NCBI GenBank assembly: GCA_001724315.1
Contig: MEEC01000086.1
Location: forward strand, 1-9,551
Reading direction: 5' to 3'
DNA from: Lautropia sp. SCN 70-15
GTDB lineage: Bacteria > Pseudomonadota > Gammaproteobacteria > Burkholderiales > Burkholderiaceae_E
Length of the DNA: 9,551 nucleotides
Below, piece after piece: positions 1 through 6,046 of this stretch. The notes beneath the pieces are model-generated. The model saw nothing but the letters and a program-made list of their open reading frames with translations, was not told the DNA's origin and did no database searches. Position numbers and translations under genes: made by a program. Positions within the stretch are counted from its first letter, which is position 1, and every line of letters begins with the position of its first letter.

Positions 1-845
1 CGAGCCGCCTGCGCGTGCGCCGCATCGACGATTCGCAGGGCATCTCGGTGCCGCCCGAGCCCGACACCGTCGACTGCATCGACCTCGGCCTGATCCCGGA
101 GGGCCTGCCCTTCGGCCAGCTGTCGGCCGCCGCGGGCGAAGGCTCGTTCCGCTTCATCGAGCGGGCCGCGAAGCTGGCCGCGGCCGGCCAGGTCGACGCG
201 ATCTGCACCGCGCCGCTGAACAAGGAGGCGCTGCACGCCGCCGGCCACAAGTACCCCGGCCACACCGAGCTGCTCGCCGAGCTCACCGGCACCGACGAGG
301 TGTCGATGCTGCTGATGGCGCCGAAGCTGCGCGTGATCCACGTGACCACCCACATCGGCCTGCTCGACGCGGTCGAGCGCATCGAGCCCGGCCTGGTCGA
401 GCGCACGATCGCGCGCGGCCGCGAGCTGCTGGTGCGCGCCGGCATCGCGAACCCCCGCATCGCGGTCTGCGGCATCAACCCGCACGCCGGCGAGAACGGG
501 CTGTTCGGCCGCGGCGAGGAAGCGGCCAAGATCGAGCCGGCGGTGGCCGCCTGCCAGGCGCGCGGCTGGGCGGTGCAGGGCCCGCTGCCGGCCGACACGC
601 TCTTCTACCGCGCCACCCGCGACGACTTCGACCTGGTGGTGGCCATGTACCACGACCAGGGCCACGGCCCGGTGAAGGTGCTGGGCCTCGAGGCCGGGGT
701 CAACGTGACCGTGGGCCTGCCCTTCGTGCGGACCTCGGTCGACCACGGCACCGCCTTCGACATCGCCGGCACCGGCCGGGCCGACGACCAGAGCCTGGTC
801 GAAGCGCTGATGCAGGCAGTCGAACTCGCGCCGCGCCACGGCTGA
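1..845 (+). CDS. PdxA-family NAD-dependent dehydrogenase (4-hydroxythreonine-4-phosphate dehydrogenase-like), 5' partial
   Basis: The frame is open from the left edge, reading S-R-L-R-V-R-R-I from base 3, so the gene starts outside the window; the GTG at 15 is an internal codon. About 280 residues are visible, and the family is about 330 long, so roughly 50 residues are missing. Counting from the GTG codon, the metal-binding histidines of PdxA are all present: H113 in THIGL, H157 in NPHAGE and H213 in YHDQG. Their spacing of 44 and 56 matches E. coli H166/H211/H266. The motifs KYPGHTE (79-85) and DHGTAFDIAG (243-252) are also family hallmarks. Family members oxidise a secondary alcohol and decarboxylate. 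Besides B6 synthesis, paralogues act on phospho-D-threonate/erythronate (PdxA2) or on the terephthalate cis-diol (TphB). Lying 12 bp upstream of catabolic genes, this copy is more likely a catabolic paralogue than the housekeeping pdxA. The family call is firm; the substrate is open. Confidence 0.9.
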   Translation, partial: SRLRVRRIDDSQGISVPPEPDTVDCIDLGLIPEGLPFGQLSAAAGEGSFRFIERAAKLAAAGQVDAICTAPLNKEALHAAGHKYPGHTELLAELTGTDEVSMLLMAPKLRVIHVTTHIGLLDAVERIEPGLVERTIARGRELLVRAGIANPRIAVCGINPHAGENGLFGRGEEAAKIEPAVAACQARGWAVQGPLPADTLFYRATRDDFDLVVAMYHDQGHGPVKVLGLEAGVNVTVGLPFVRTSVDHGTAFDIAGTGRADDQSLVEALMQAVELAPRHG

Positions 846-857
846 AGAGAGGTGACG

Positions 858-1232
858 ATGACTGCCGCCGGTCCGCAGAAGCAGTACTTCGATTCGCTCG
901 CCGCCGGGTCCTTCCGGATCCAGCGCTGCCAGGCCTGCTCGAACCACGTGTTCTATCCGCGCGTGCAGTGCCCCCGCTGCGCCAGCGACCGGCTGGCCTG
1001 GGTCGAGCCTTCGGGCCTGGGCACCGTCTACTCGACCACCGTGTTCCGCCGCAAGCCGGCCGACGGCGGCGACCAGCAGATCGCGCTGGTCGACCTCGAC
1101 GAAGGCGTGCGGATGATGAGCCGCGTCGAGAATCTCGACCCGGCGGCGGTTCGCATCGGCATGCGGGTCAAGGCCCGCATCGCGCAGCAGGACGGCGCGC
1201 CGCTCATCGTCTTCGACCCGGTGGAGGGCTGA
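858..1232 (+). CDS. DUF35 zinc-ribbon/OB-fold protein, probable partner subunit of the adjacent thiolase-like protein
   Basis: The protein has 124 residues. An N-terminal helix (YFDSLAAGSF, residues 10-19) leads into a rubredoxin-like zinc ribbon with Cys24, Cys27, Cys38 and Cys41 (C-x2-C-x10-C-x2-C). A small OB-fold follows at about 50-120 (GTVYSTTVFRR, then IALVDLDEGVRMMSRV). This is the standard architecture of DUF35 (ChsH2 C-terminal domain, BbsA). Known members bind a thiolase-fold partner and help form its acyl-CoA site, as in Ltp2-ChsH2 and benzoylsuccinyl-CoA thiolase BbsAB. ATG 858 is chosen because GAGGTGA at 849-855 is a near-perfect ribosome binding site just before it; an in-frame GTG at 852 lies inside that site. 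The stop is only 3 bp from the next start, so the two are translationally coupled, which supports a stoichiometric complex. Confidence 0.92.
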   Translation: MTAAGPQKQYFDSLAAGSFRIQRCQACSNHVFYPRVQCPRCASDRLAWVEPSGLGTVYSTTVFRRKPADGGDQQIALVDLDEGVRMMSRVENLDPAAVRIGMRVKARIAQQDGAPLIVFDPVEG

Positions 1233-1235
1233 GCC

Positions 1236-2405
1236 ATGGCGCACCCCCTGCGCGGCAAGACCGCGATCGTCGGCGTGGGCCATGCCGGTTTCGGCGACGC
1301 CTCCGGCTTCACCGAGATGGAGATCCTGACCCAGGCCGCGCTGGCCGCCTGCGCCGACGCCGGCATCAGCCTGCGCGAGATCGACGGCCTGGCCACCTGC
1401 AGCGTCACTTCGGGCATGTGGGGCATGGCGGTGGCCGAGAGCCTGGCCATCCGCCCGAAGTTCCTCGACAGCACGATGATCGGCGGCTCCAGCTTCGTCG
1501 AGCACCTGCTGCCGGCGATGCTCGCGCTCGATGCCGGTATCTGCAACGCGGTGCTGGTCTGCTACGGCAGCACGCAACGCAGCGGCACGGTCAACCGTGC
1601 CGCGATCGCCTCGGCCCGCAAGCTGCTCGATGCCCAGCCCTACGAGCATCCCTACGGTCCGGCCGCGCCCGCGCCCTCGTACGCGCTGGCCGCCGCGCGC
1701 CACATGCACCAGTACGGCACCACCCGCGAGCAGCTCGCCGAGGTGGCGGTGGCCGCCCGCAGGTGGGCGGTGCTCAACCCCGAGGCGCAGATGCGCGACC
1801 CGCTCACGATCGAGGACGTGATCGGCGCGCGGATGGTCGCGGACCCCCTCACCGTGCGCGACTGCTGCCTGGTCACCGACGGCGCCGGCGCCTTCGTGCT
1901 CACCCGCGCCGACCGCGCGCGCGACCTGGCCAGGCCGCCGGTGCACGTGCTCGGCAACGCCACCGCGATCTGGCACCGGCAGATCTCCTCGCTGCCCGAC
2001 CTGACCGTGACCGCCGCCAGCGAATCGGGCGCGCGCGCCTTCGAGATGGCCGGCATCACCGCGAAGGACGCCGACGTGGTCGAGCTCTACGACGCGTTCA
2101 CGATCAACACGATCCTGTTCCTCGAGGACCTCGGCTTCTGCCCCAAGGGCGAGGGCGGGCGCTTCGTGGCCGACGGCGCGATCGCGCCGGGGGGCCGGCT
2201 GCCGGTCAACACCAACGGCGGCGGGCTTTCGTGCGTGCACCCGGGCATGTACGGCATCTTCATCATGATCGAGGCGGTGCGGCAGCTTCGCGGCGAGTGC
2301 GGCGAGCGGCAGGTGAACGGCGCGCGGATCGCGGTGGTCAACGGCAACGGCGGCGTGCTGTCCAGCCAGTCGACCGCGGTGCTGGGCACGGCGGATACGC
2401 TCTGA
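1236..2405 (+). CDS. thiolase-fold (SCP-x/Ltp-like) protein lacking thiolase cysteines; probable acyl-CoA retro-aldolase subunit
   Basis: The protein has 389 residues, the usual length for non-decarboxylating thiolase-like enzymes of the lipid-transfer-protein group. GKTAIVGVGHAGFG opens the first half, and the second half carries VELYDAFTI (282-290), NGGGLSCVHPG (327-337) and VVNGNGG (367-373). The nucleophilic Cys of true thiolases is replaced: the equivalent loop reads IGGSSF (82-87). The C-terminal catalytic Cys is also missing (NGNGG instead of CxGGG). The active-site His is kept (His335). Tyr285 and Tyr339 lie where the Ltp2 aldolase has two important tyrosines (Y294 and Y344, from memory). 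Together with the coupled DUF35 gene this suggests C-C cleavage of a beta-hydroxyacyl-CoA by retro-aldol chemistry rather than thiolysis. ATG 1236 has GGAGGG at 1223-1228, seven bases upstream, inside the previous gene. Fold and family are confident; the reaction is inferred. Confidence 0.88.
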   Translation: MAHPLRGKTAIVGVGHAGFGDASGFTEMEILTQAALAACADAGISLREIDGLATCSVTSGMWGMAVAESLAIRPKFLDSTMIGGSSFVEHLLPAMLALDAGICNAVLVCYGSTQRSGTVNRAAIASARKLLDAQPYEHPYGPAAPAPSYALAAARHMHQYGTTREQLAEVAVAARRWAVLNPEAQMRDPLTIEDVIGARMVADPLTVRDCCLVTDGAGAFVLTRADRARDLARPPVHVLGNATAIWHRQISSLPDLTVTAASESGARAFEMAGITAKDADVVELYDAFTINTILFLEDLGFCPKGEGGRFVADGAIAPGGRLPVNTNGGGLSCVHPGMYGIFIMIEAVRQLRGECGERQVNGARIAVVNGNGGVLSSQSTAVLGTADTL

Positions 2406-2475
2406 CGAACGCGTCTCTCGCGACGGGCGAGGCGCCCGCGCCGCGCAAACGCAAGACGGAACAGGGAGGGCAGGC

Positions 2476-3387
2476 ATGGGCATGATGGAAGGCAAGGTCG
2501 TCGTCGTCACCGGCGCGGGCGGCGGCATCGGGCGCGGCATCGCGCTGGCCATGGCCGCGGCCGGCGCGCGCGTGGTGGCCAACGACCTCGGCGTGAGCCT
2601 CACCGGCGAAGGCGCCGACGCCGGCCCCGCGCAGCGGGTGGCCGACGAGATCGCGGCCGCCGGCGGCCAGGCGGTGGCCAACACCGACAGCGTGTCGACC
2701 TGGGCCGGCGCCCACAGGATCGTGCAGTGCGCGCTCGACCAGTTCGGCCGCATCGACGCCGTGGTCAACAACGCCGGGAACCTGCGCGACCGGATGTTCC
2801 ACAAGATGAACGAGGAGGAGTGGCGCAGCGTGATCGACGTGCACCTGCACGGCTCCTTCTTCGTGAGCCGAGCCGCGGCCAACCACTTCCGCGACCAGGA
2901 AGGCGGCGCCTACGTGCACATGACCTCCACCTCCGGGCTGATCGGCAACTTCGGCCAGGCCAACTACTCGGCGGCCAAGCTCGGCATCGTGGGGTTGTCC
3001 AAGTCCATCGCGCTCGACATGGGCCGCTACAAGGTGCGCTCGAACTGCATCGCGCCCTTCGCCTGGAGCCGGATGACCGACTCGATCCCGGCCACCACGC
3101 CCGAGGAGAAGGCGCGGGTCGAGCGGATGAAGAAGATGGAGGCCGGCAAGATCGCGCCGATGGCGGTGTTCCTGGCCAGCGACGCGGCCGCCGACGTGAC
3201 CGCGCAGATCTTCGCGGTGCGCGCCAACGAGATCATGCTGATGGGCCAGTCGCGCCCGGTGCGCTCGGTGCACCTGAGCGAGGGCTGGACGCCCGAGGCC
3301 ATCGCCGAGGTGGCCGTCCCCGCGATGCGCCGCCAGTTCTACCCGCTCGAGCGCTCGGGCGACGTGATCGACTGGGACCCGATCTGA
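2476..3387 (+). CDS. short-chain dehydrogenase/reductase of the MFE-2/HSD17B4 type, probable (3R)-hydroxyacyl-CoA dehydrogenase
   Basis: The protein has 303 residues, about 50 longer than a classical SDR and close to the SDR domain of peroxisomal multifunctional enzyme type 2. It has the glycine-rich cofactor motif TGAGGGIG (12-19). Asn36-Asp37 in ANDLG, with an acidic residue after strand 2, indicates NAD+ preference. NNAG is at 98-101, and the catalytic residues are Ser153, Tyr164 and Lys168 (YSAAK). The segments NLRDRMFHKM (102-111) and IAPFAWSRMT (192-201) resemble the MFE-2 segments NAGxLRDRxF and IAPxAxSRMT. Such enzymes oxidise a beta-hydroxyacyl-CoA to the beta-ketoacyl-CoA. ATG 2476 is preceded by GGGAGGG at 2464-2470, five bases away. 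The gene lies 70 bp after the thiolase-like gene on the same strand and presumably belongs to the same transcript. The exact acyl-CoA substrate is unknown. Confidence 0.9.
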   Translation: MGMMEGKVVVVTGAGGGIGRGIALAMAAAGARVVANDLGVSLTGEGADAGPAQRVADEIAAAGGQAVANTDSVSTWAGAHRIVQCALDQFGRIDAVVNNAGNLRDRMFHKMNEEEWRSVIDVHLHGSFFVSRAAANHFRDQEGGAYVHMTSTSGLIGNFGQANYSAAKLGIVGLSKSIALDMGRYKVRSNCIAPFAWSRMTDSIPATTPEEKARVERMKKMEAGKIAPMAVFLASDAAADVTAQIFAVRANEIMLMGQSRPVRSVHLSEGWTPEAIAEVAVPAMRRQFYPLERSGDVIDWDPI

Positions 3388-3401
3388 AGCGCATTGCGTC
3401 T

Positions 3402-3424
3402 CGCACACCCGCGCGCACACCCGC
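3402..3424. repeat. 11-bp tandem direct repeat in the SDR-CoA-transferase gap
   Basis: CGCACACCCGC occurs at 3402-3412 and again at 3414-3424, separated by a single G, giving a 12-base period. It lies 15 bp after the SDR stop codon. It could be a simple replication-slippage duplication or a regulator half-site pair on one helix face plus an offset. Nothing else supports a regulatory role, and the rest of the 94 bp gap holds no clear promoter or terminator. Confidence 0.5.
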
Positions 3425-3481
3425 ATCGCGTTTCGGGCGAGAATCCGCGATCGCGACCGATCCCCGAACAGCCCCGAGACC

Positions 3482-4735
3482 ATGACCCCTCCCGACAGGA
3501 ACCCCGCAGGCACGCCCCAGGCCCTGGCCGGCGTGCGCGTGCTCGACTTCTCCCGCGTGCTGGCCGGCCCCTGGTGCTCGCAGAACCTGGCCGACCTCGG
3601 CGCCGAGGTGATCAAGATCGAGCGGCCGCGCACCGGCGACGACACCCGCGGCTGGGGCCCGCCCTGGCTGCGCGACGGCCAGGACCACGACACGCGCGAC
3701 TCCACCTACTACGCGTCGACCAACCGCAACAAGCGCTCGGTCACGCTCGACGTGAGCAAGCCCGAAGGCCGCGCGCTGGCCATCGAGCTGGCCGGGCAGT
3801 CGCAGGTCTTCATCGAGAACTTCAAGGTCGGCGACCTGGCCCGCTACGGGCTGGACTACGAGAGCCTGCGCAAGGTGAACCCGGCGCTGGTCTACTGCTC
3901 GATCACCGGCTACGGCCAGAGCGGCCCGGACTCGCACAAGCCCGGCTACGACTTCGTCTTCCAGGGCCTGGGCGGGCTGATGAGCATCACCGGCGAGCGC
4001 GACGACCTGCCCGGCGGCGGGCCGCAGAAGGTCGGCGTGGCCGTCATCGACATGTTCACCGGCATGTACGCCACGGTGGCGGTGCTGGCCGCGCTGCGCC
4101 ACGCCGAGCGAACCGGCGAGGGCCAGTACATCGACATGGCCCTGCTCGACACCTCGGTGGCCATCGGCGCCAACCAGATCCTCGGCTACCTGAACAGCGG
4201 CAGGATCCCGCCGCGCTACGGCAACGCGCACGCCAACGTGGTGCCCTACAACGTGTTCGAGACCGCCGACGGTCACATGATCCTGGCGGTGGGCAACGAC
4301 TCGCAGTGGCAGGGCTGCTGCCGCGCGATCGGCCGCCCCGACCTGGGCGCCGACGAGCGCTTCCGCAAGATGAGCGACCGGATCGCCAACCGCAAGGCGC
4401 TGCTCGCCGACCTGGAGGCCCACCTGCGCACCCAGCCCTCGCGCCACTGGACCGAGGCGCTGGAGCGCGAAGGCGTGCCCTGCGGCCCGATCAACAACTA
4501 CGCGCAGGTCATGGAAGAGCCGCAGGTCAGGCATCGCGGCCTGCAGCTCGAGCTGCCGCGCGGCGACGGCGGCAGCGCGCCGAGCATCGCGAGCCCGCTC
4601 AAGCTGACCGGCACGCCGGTGCGCTACGAGAGCGGGCCGCCGCTGCTGGGTGAGCACACCGAGGCGGTGCTCGGCGGGCTGCTGGGGCTCGACGCGGCGC
4701 GGATCGCGGCGCTGCGCGAGAAGGGCGTGCTGTAG
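3482..4735 (+). CDS. family III CoA-transferase (CaiB/BaiF type)
   Basis: The protein has 417 residues, typical of the formyl-CoA transferase/CaiB family. The N-terminal block LAGVRVLDFSRVLAGP (15-30), ADLGAEVIKIERP (37-49) and the NRNKRSVTLD stretch (81-90) are standard CoA-binding elements. YCSITGYGQSGP (138-149) follows, then the catalytic aspartate Asp190 in VAVIDMFTGMYA; this Asp forms the acyl anhydride in family members. The C-terminal part has VPCGPINNY (332-340) and HRGLQLELPR (351-360). The enzyme moves CoA from a donor thioester to a free carboxylate and would supply the CoA ester used by the preceding genes; family III enzymes of the benzylsuccinate pathway (BbsEF) play that role. 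The ribosome binding site before ATG 3482 is weak (CCGAGAC). The 94 bp gap to the SDR leaves room for a separate promoter, but none is convincing. Donor and acceptor cannot be predicted. Confidence 0.92.
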   Translation: MTPPDRNPAGTPQALAGVRVLDFSRVLAGPWCSQNLADLGAEVIKIERPRTGDDTRGWGPPWLRDGQDHDTRDSTYYASTNRNKRSVTLDVSKPEGRALAIELAGQSQVFIENFKVGDLARYGLDYESLRKVNPALVYCSITGYGQSGPDSHKPGYDFVFQGLGGLMSITGERDDLPGGGPQKVGVAVIDMFTGMYATVAVLAALRHAERTGEGQYIDMALLDTSVAIGANQILGYLNSGRIPPRYGNAHANVVPYNVFETADGHMILAVGNDSQWQGCCRAIGRPDLGADERFRKMSDRIANRKALLADLEAHLRTQPSRHWTEALEREGVPCGPINNYAQVMEEPQVRHRGLQLELPRGDGGSAPSIASPLKLTGTPVRYESGPPLLGEHTEAVLGGLLGLDAARIAALREKGVL

Positions 4736-4839
4736 GGGCGCGGCTCAAGAAAACGGGTTGCGAACGCGCCACCACATTGCCAGAACAAAGGGGCGCAGCG
4801 GCGACTAAGATTGGCAGGTCTCCCCGAGCAGGCCCGCCC

Positions 4840-5598
4840 ATGACCGCCAGCAGCCCCGTCGAACGCGTCCGGCAGTGGATAGACGCCGCCGACCGCGTGG
4901 TCGCGCTCACCGGCGCCGGCATCTCCACCGAGTCGGGCATCCCCGACTTCCGCGGCCCTCAGGGCGTGTGGACGCGCAACCCGGCCGCGGAAAAGCAGTC
5001 CACGATCCAGCACTACCTGGCCGACCCCGAGATCCGCAAGGCCTCCTGGCGCAGCCGGCTGGAAAACCCTGCCTGGACCGCGCGGCCGAATGCCGGTCAC
5101 CAGGCGCTGGTCGCGCTCGAGCGGCGCGGCAAGCTGCACGCGCTGATCACGCAGAATATCGACGAACTGCACCAGCGCGCCGGCAACTCGCCGGACAAGG
5201 TCATCGAGGTGCACGGCACGATCCGCCGGACGATGTGCTGGCGCTGCGGCGAGCGCCGGCCCATGGAGGAAACCCTCGCGCGCCTGCGCGCAGGCGAGGA
5301 AGACCCGCAATGCCTCACCTGTGGCGGCATCCTGAAGAGCGACACGATCTCCTTCGGCCAGCAGCTGGTGCCCGAGGTCATCGACCGCGCGCTGCGCGTG
5401 GCCGGCGAGGCCGACCTGATGCTCGCGATCGGCTCCACGCTGCAGGTCTACCCGGTGGCCGGCGCGGTGCCGCTCGCCAAGGAGTCCGGCGCGAAGGTGG
5501 TCATCGTGAATGCCGAGCCCACCGCCATGGACGACCTGGCCGACGCGCGGCTGACCGGGCCGATCGGGGAATTGCTGCCGGCGGTGTGCGGGAGCTGA
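4840..5598 (+). CDS. Sir2-family NAD-dependent protein deacylase (sirtuin)
   Basis: The protein has 252 residues, typical for bacterial sirtuins. It carries the NAD-binding motif GAGISTESGIPDFRGPQGVW (25-44), the TQNIDELHQRAG block (104-115) with catalytic His125 in VHGT, and a structural zinc site with Cys133, Cys136, Cys158 and Cys161. The second Rossmann half has GSTLQVYPVAG (198-208) and IVNAEPT (222-228). Sirtuins remove acetyl or other acyl groups from protein lysines, consuming NAD+ and releasing nicotinamide and O-acyl-ADP-ribose. The region of the CobB/SIRT5 Tyr-x-x-Arg pair reads WRSR (70-73), with Trp in place of Tyr, so a preference for succinyl or malonyl groups is not indicated. 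ATG 4840 is chosen because conserved sequence begins just after it; a TTG 63 bp upstream adds only a basic, unconserved extension. The 104 bp upstream gap suggests its own transcription unit. Bacterial sirtuins often regulate acyl-CoA synthetases, which would fit the CoA chemistry next door. Confidence 0.93.
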   Translation: MTASSPVERVRQWIDAADRVVALTGAGISTESGIPDFRGPQGVWTRNPAAEKQSTIQHYLADPEIRKASWRSRLENPAWTARPNAGHQALVALERRGKLHALITQNIDELHQRAGNSPDKVIEVHGTIRRTMCWRCGERRPMEETLARLRAGEEDPQCLTCGGILKSDTISFGQQLVPEVIDRALRVAGEADLMLAIGSTLQVYPVAGAVPLAKESGAKVVIVNAEPTAMDDLADARLTGPIGELLPAVCGS

Positions 5599-5615
5599 CA
5601 CACCGCCGCCCCGCG

Positions 5616-5633
5616 GGGCCCGCGCATGGGCCC
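5616..5633 (+). other. GC-rich hairpin just downstream of the sirtuin gene
   Basis: GGGCCC at 5616-5621 pairs with GGGCCC at 5628-5633 around the six-base loop GCGCAT, 18 bp after the sirtuin stop. Flanking CCG (5611-5613) and CGG (5635-5637) could extend it across a small internal mismatch. No T-run follows, so it does not qualify as a classical intrinsic terminator, but it may help 3'-end formation or mRNA protection between the sirtuin and vapBC units. Confidence 0.35.
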
Positions 5634-5693
5634 ACGGCCTAGGACGTCCGGCCAATGGACGCCCGCTCTCGGATCGGCGACGCTCTCTCCAGG

Positions 5694-5724
5694 TCGACAC
5701 GGAGCCCGGCAATCATGGTATATA
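5694..5724 (+). promoter_or_regulatory. probable vapBC promoter with extended -10 element
   Basis: An extended -10 (TGG then TATATA at 5719-5724) lies 19 bp after TCGACA (5694-5699), a five-of-six match to the -35 consensus. The spacing is longer than ideal, but the TG extension can compensate. Transcription would begin near 5731, giving a leader of about 29 nt that contains the GGAGG ribosome binding site of vapB. This placement excludes the upstream in-frame ATG codons as vapB starts. Confidence 0.45.
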
Positions 5725-5732
5725 CCGTATAC
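5717..5732. promoter_or_regulatory. AT-rich palindromes over the vapBC -10: probable autoregulatory operator
   Basis: GGTATATACC (5717-5726) is a perfect 10-bp palindrome and is directly followed by GTATAC (5727-5732), a second perfect palindrome, so a GTATA core is repeated. The block stands out sharply from the GC-rich surroundings and covers the -10 element. VapB antitoxins with an AbrB-like fold bind palindromes at their own promoter, and the VapBC complex represses it. The palindromes are seen directly; their role as operator is inferred from position and family. Confidence 0.5.
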
Positions 5733-5749
5733 ACAATGGACTGTGTCCC

Positions 5750-5754
5750 GGAGG
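5750..5754 (+). promoter_or_regulatory. ribosome binding site that fixes the vapB start
   Basis: GGAGG lies five bases before GTG 5760. The ATG at 5736 lies upstream of this site and has only AT-rich palindrome before it, so GTG 5760 (or, less likely, the next codon TTG 5763) is the start. Confidence 0.65.
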
Positions 5755-5759
5755 CCACC

Positions 5760-6017
5760 GTGTTGAGCCGAGTTTTCAGGAGCGGCAATTCCCAGGCCGT
5801 GCGCATACCGAAGGACCTCGCTTTCGATCCTGCCGTTCAGGAAGTCGAGATCGAACGACACGGAGACGGGTTGCTCATCCGGCCCGCCAGGCGGGAGTCC
5901 TTCGAAGGCCTGGTTCGGGTGTTGACCGCCTTTCCGAAGGACTTCATGGCCGCAGGCCGCGCGCCCCAGGACCAGTCCGAGCGAGACTGGCAGGCCGCCG
6001 ATCGGAAGAAGCGCTGA
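5760..6017 (+). CDS. vapB: VapB antitoxin (AbrB/MazE-like DNA-binding fold)
   Basis: With GTG 5760 as start the protein has 85 residues and opens M-L-S-R-V-F-R-S-G-N-S-Q-A-V-R-I-P, the classic swapped-hairpin AbrB-type N-terminus of VapB antitoxins. The C-terminal part contains FPKDFMAAGR, the usual toxin-wrapping segment of this VapB group (FPxDFM), and ends in a charged tail, DRKKR. The antitoxin would bind and inhibit the PIN nuclease encoded 29 bp downstream and, together with it, repress the promoter at 5694-5732. In-frame ATG codons at 5655, 5715 and 5736 would add residues unlike any VapB and would lie upstream of or inside the promoter and operator, so they were not used. Codon use looks a little less GC-biased than the neighbours, in line with mobile gain, but this was judged by eye only. 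Confidence 0.88.
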   Translation: MLSRVFRSGNSQAVRIPKDLAFDPAVQEVEIERHGDGLLIRPARRESFEGLVRVLTAFPKDFMAAGRAPQDQSERDWQAADRKKR

Positions 6018-6046
6018 CCATCGCCCGCCCACGACCCGGGGCAATC

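Noticed and set aside
2424..2438. Hairpin CGGGCG-AGG-CGCCCG in the thiolase-SDR gap as a terminator
   Set aside because: The loop is only three bases and no T-run follows; a read-through operon is more likely.
968..2485. Plus-strand open frame of 505 codons overlapping the DUF35 and thiolase-like genes
   Set aside because: It is Arg/Pro/Gly-rich out-of-frame translation; two well-recognised genes occupy the same strand in another frame.
2338..4657. Long minus-strand open frames (455 and 474 codons) opposite the SDR and CoA-transferase genes
   Set aside because: They encode Ala/Arg/His/Val-rich low-complexity protein with no recognisable motif and are the expected result of GC-rich codon bias opposite real genes.
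4806..4811. TAAGAT as a -10 box for the sirtuin gene
   Set aside because: A fair -10 match, but no -35 element at 16-19 bp; the nearest candidate, TTGCCA at 4777, is 23 bp away.
4777..4839. TTG 4777 as an earlier sirtuin start
   Set aside because: It adds 21 unconserved basic residues and has no ribosome binding site; ATG 4840 sits properly before the conserved domain.
4624..5712. Minus-strand open frame of 362 codons opposite the sirtuin
   Set aside because: It has no motifs and repetitive composition; the sirtuin on the other strand has all family motifs.
5655..5759. Upstream ATG codons (5655, 5715, 5736) as vapB starts
   Set aside because: They lie upstream of or within the likely promoter/operator and lack ribosome binding sites; the family N-terminus begins at GTG 5760.
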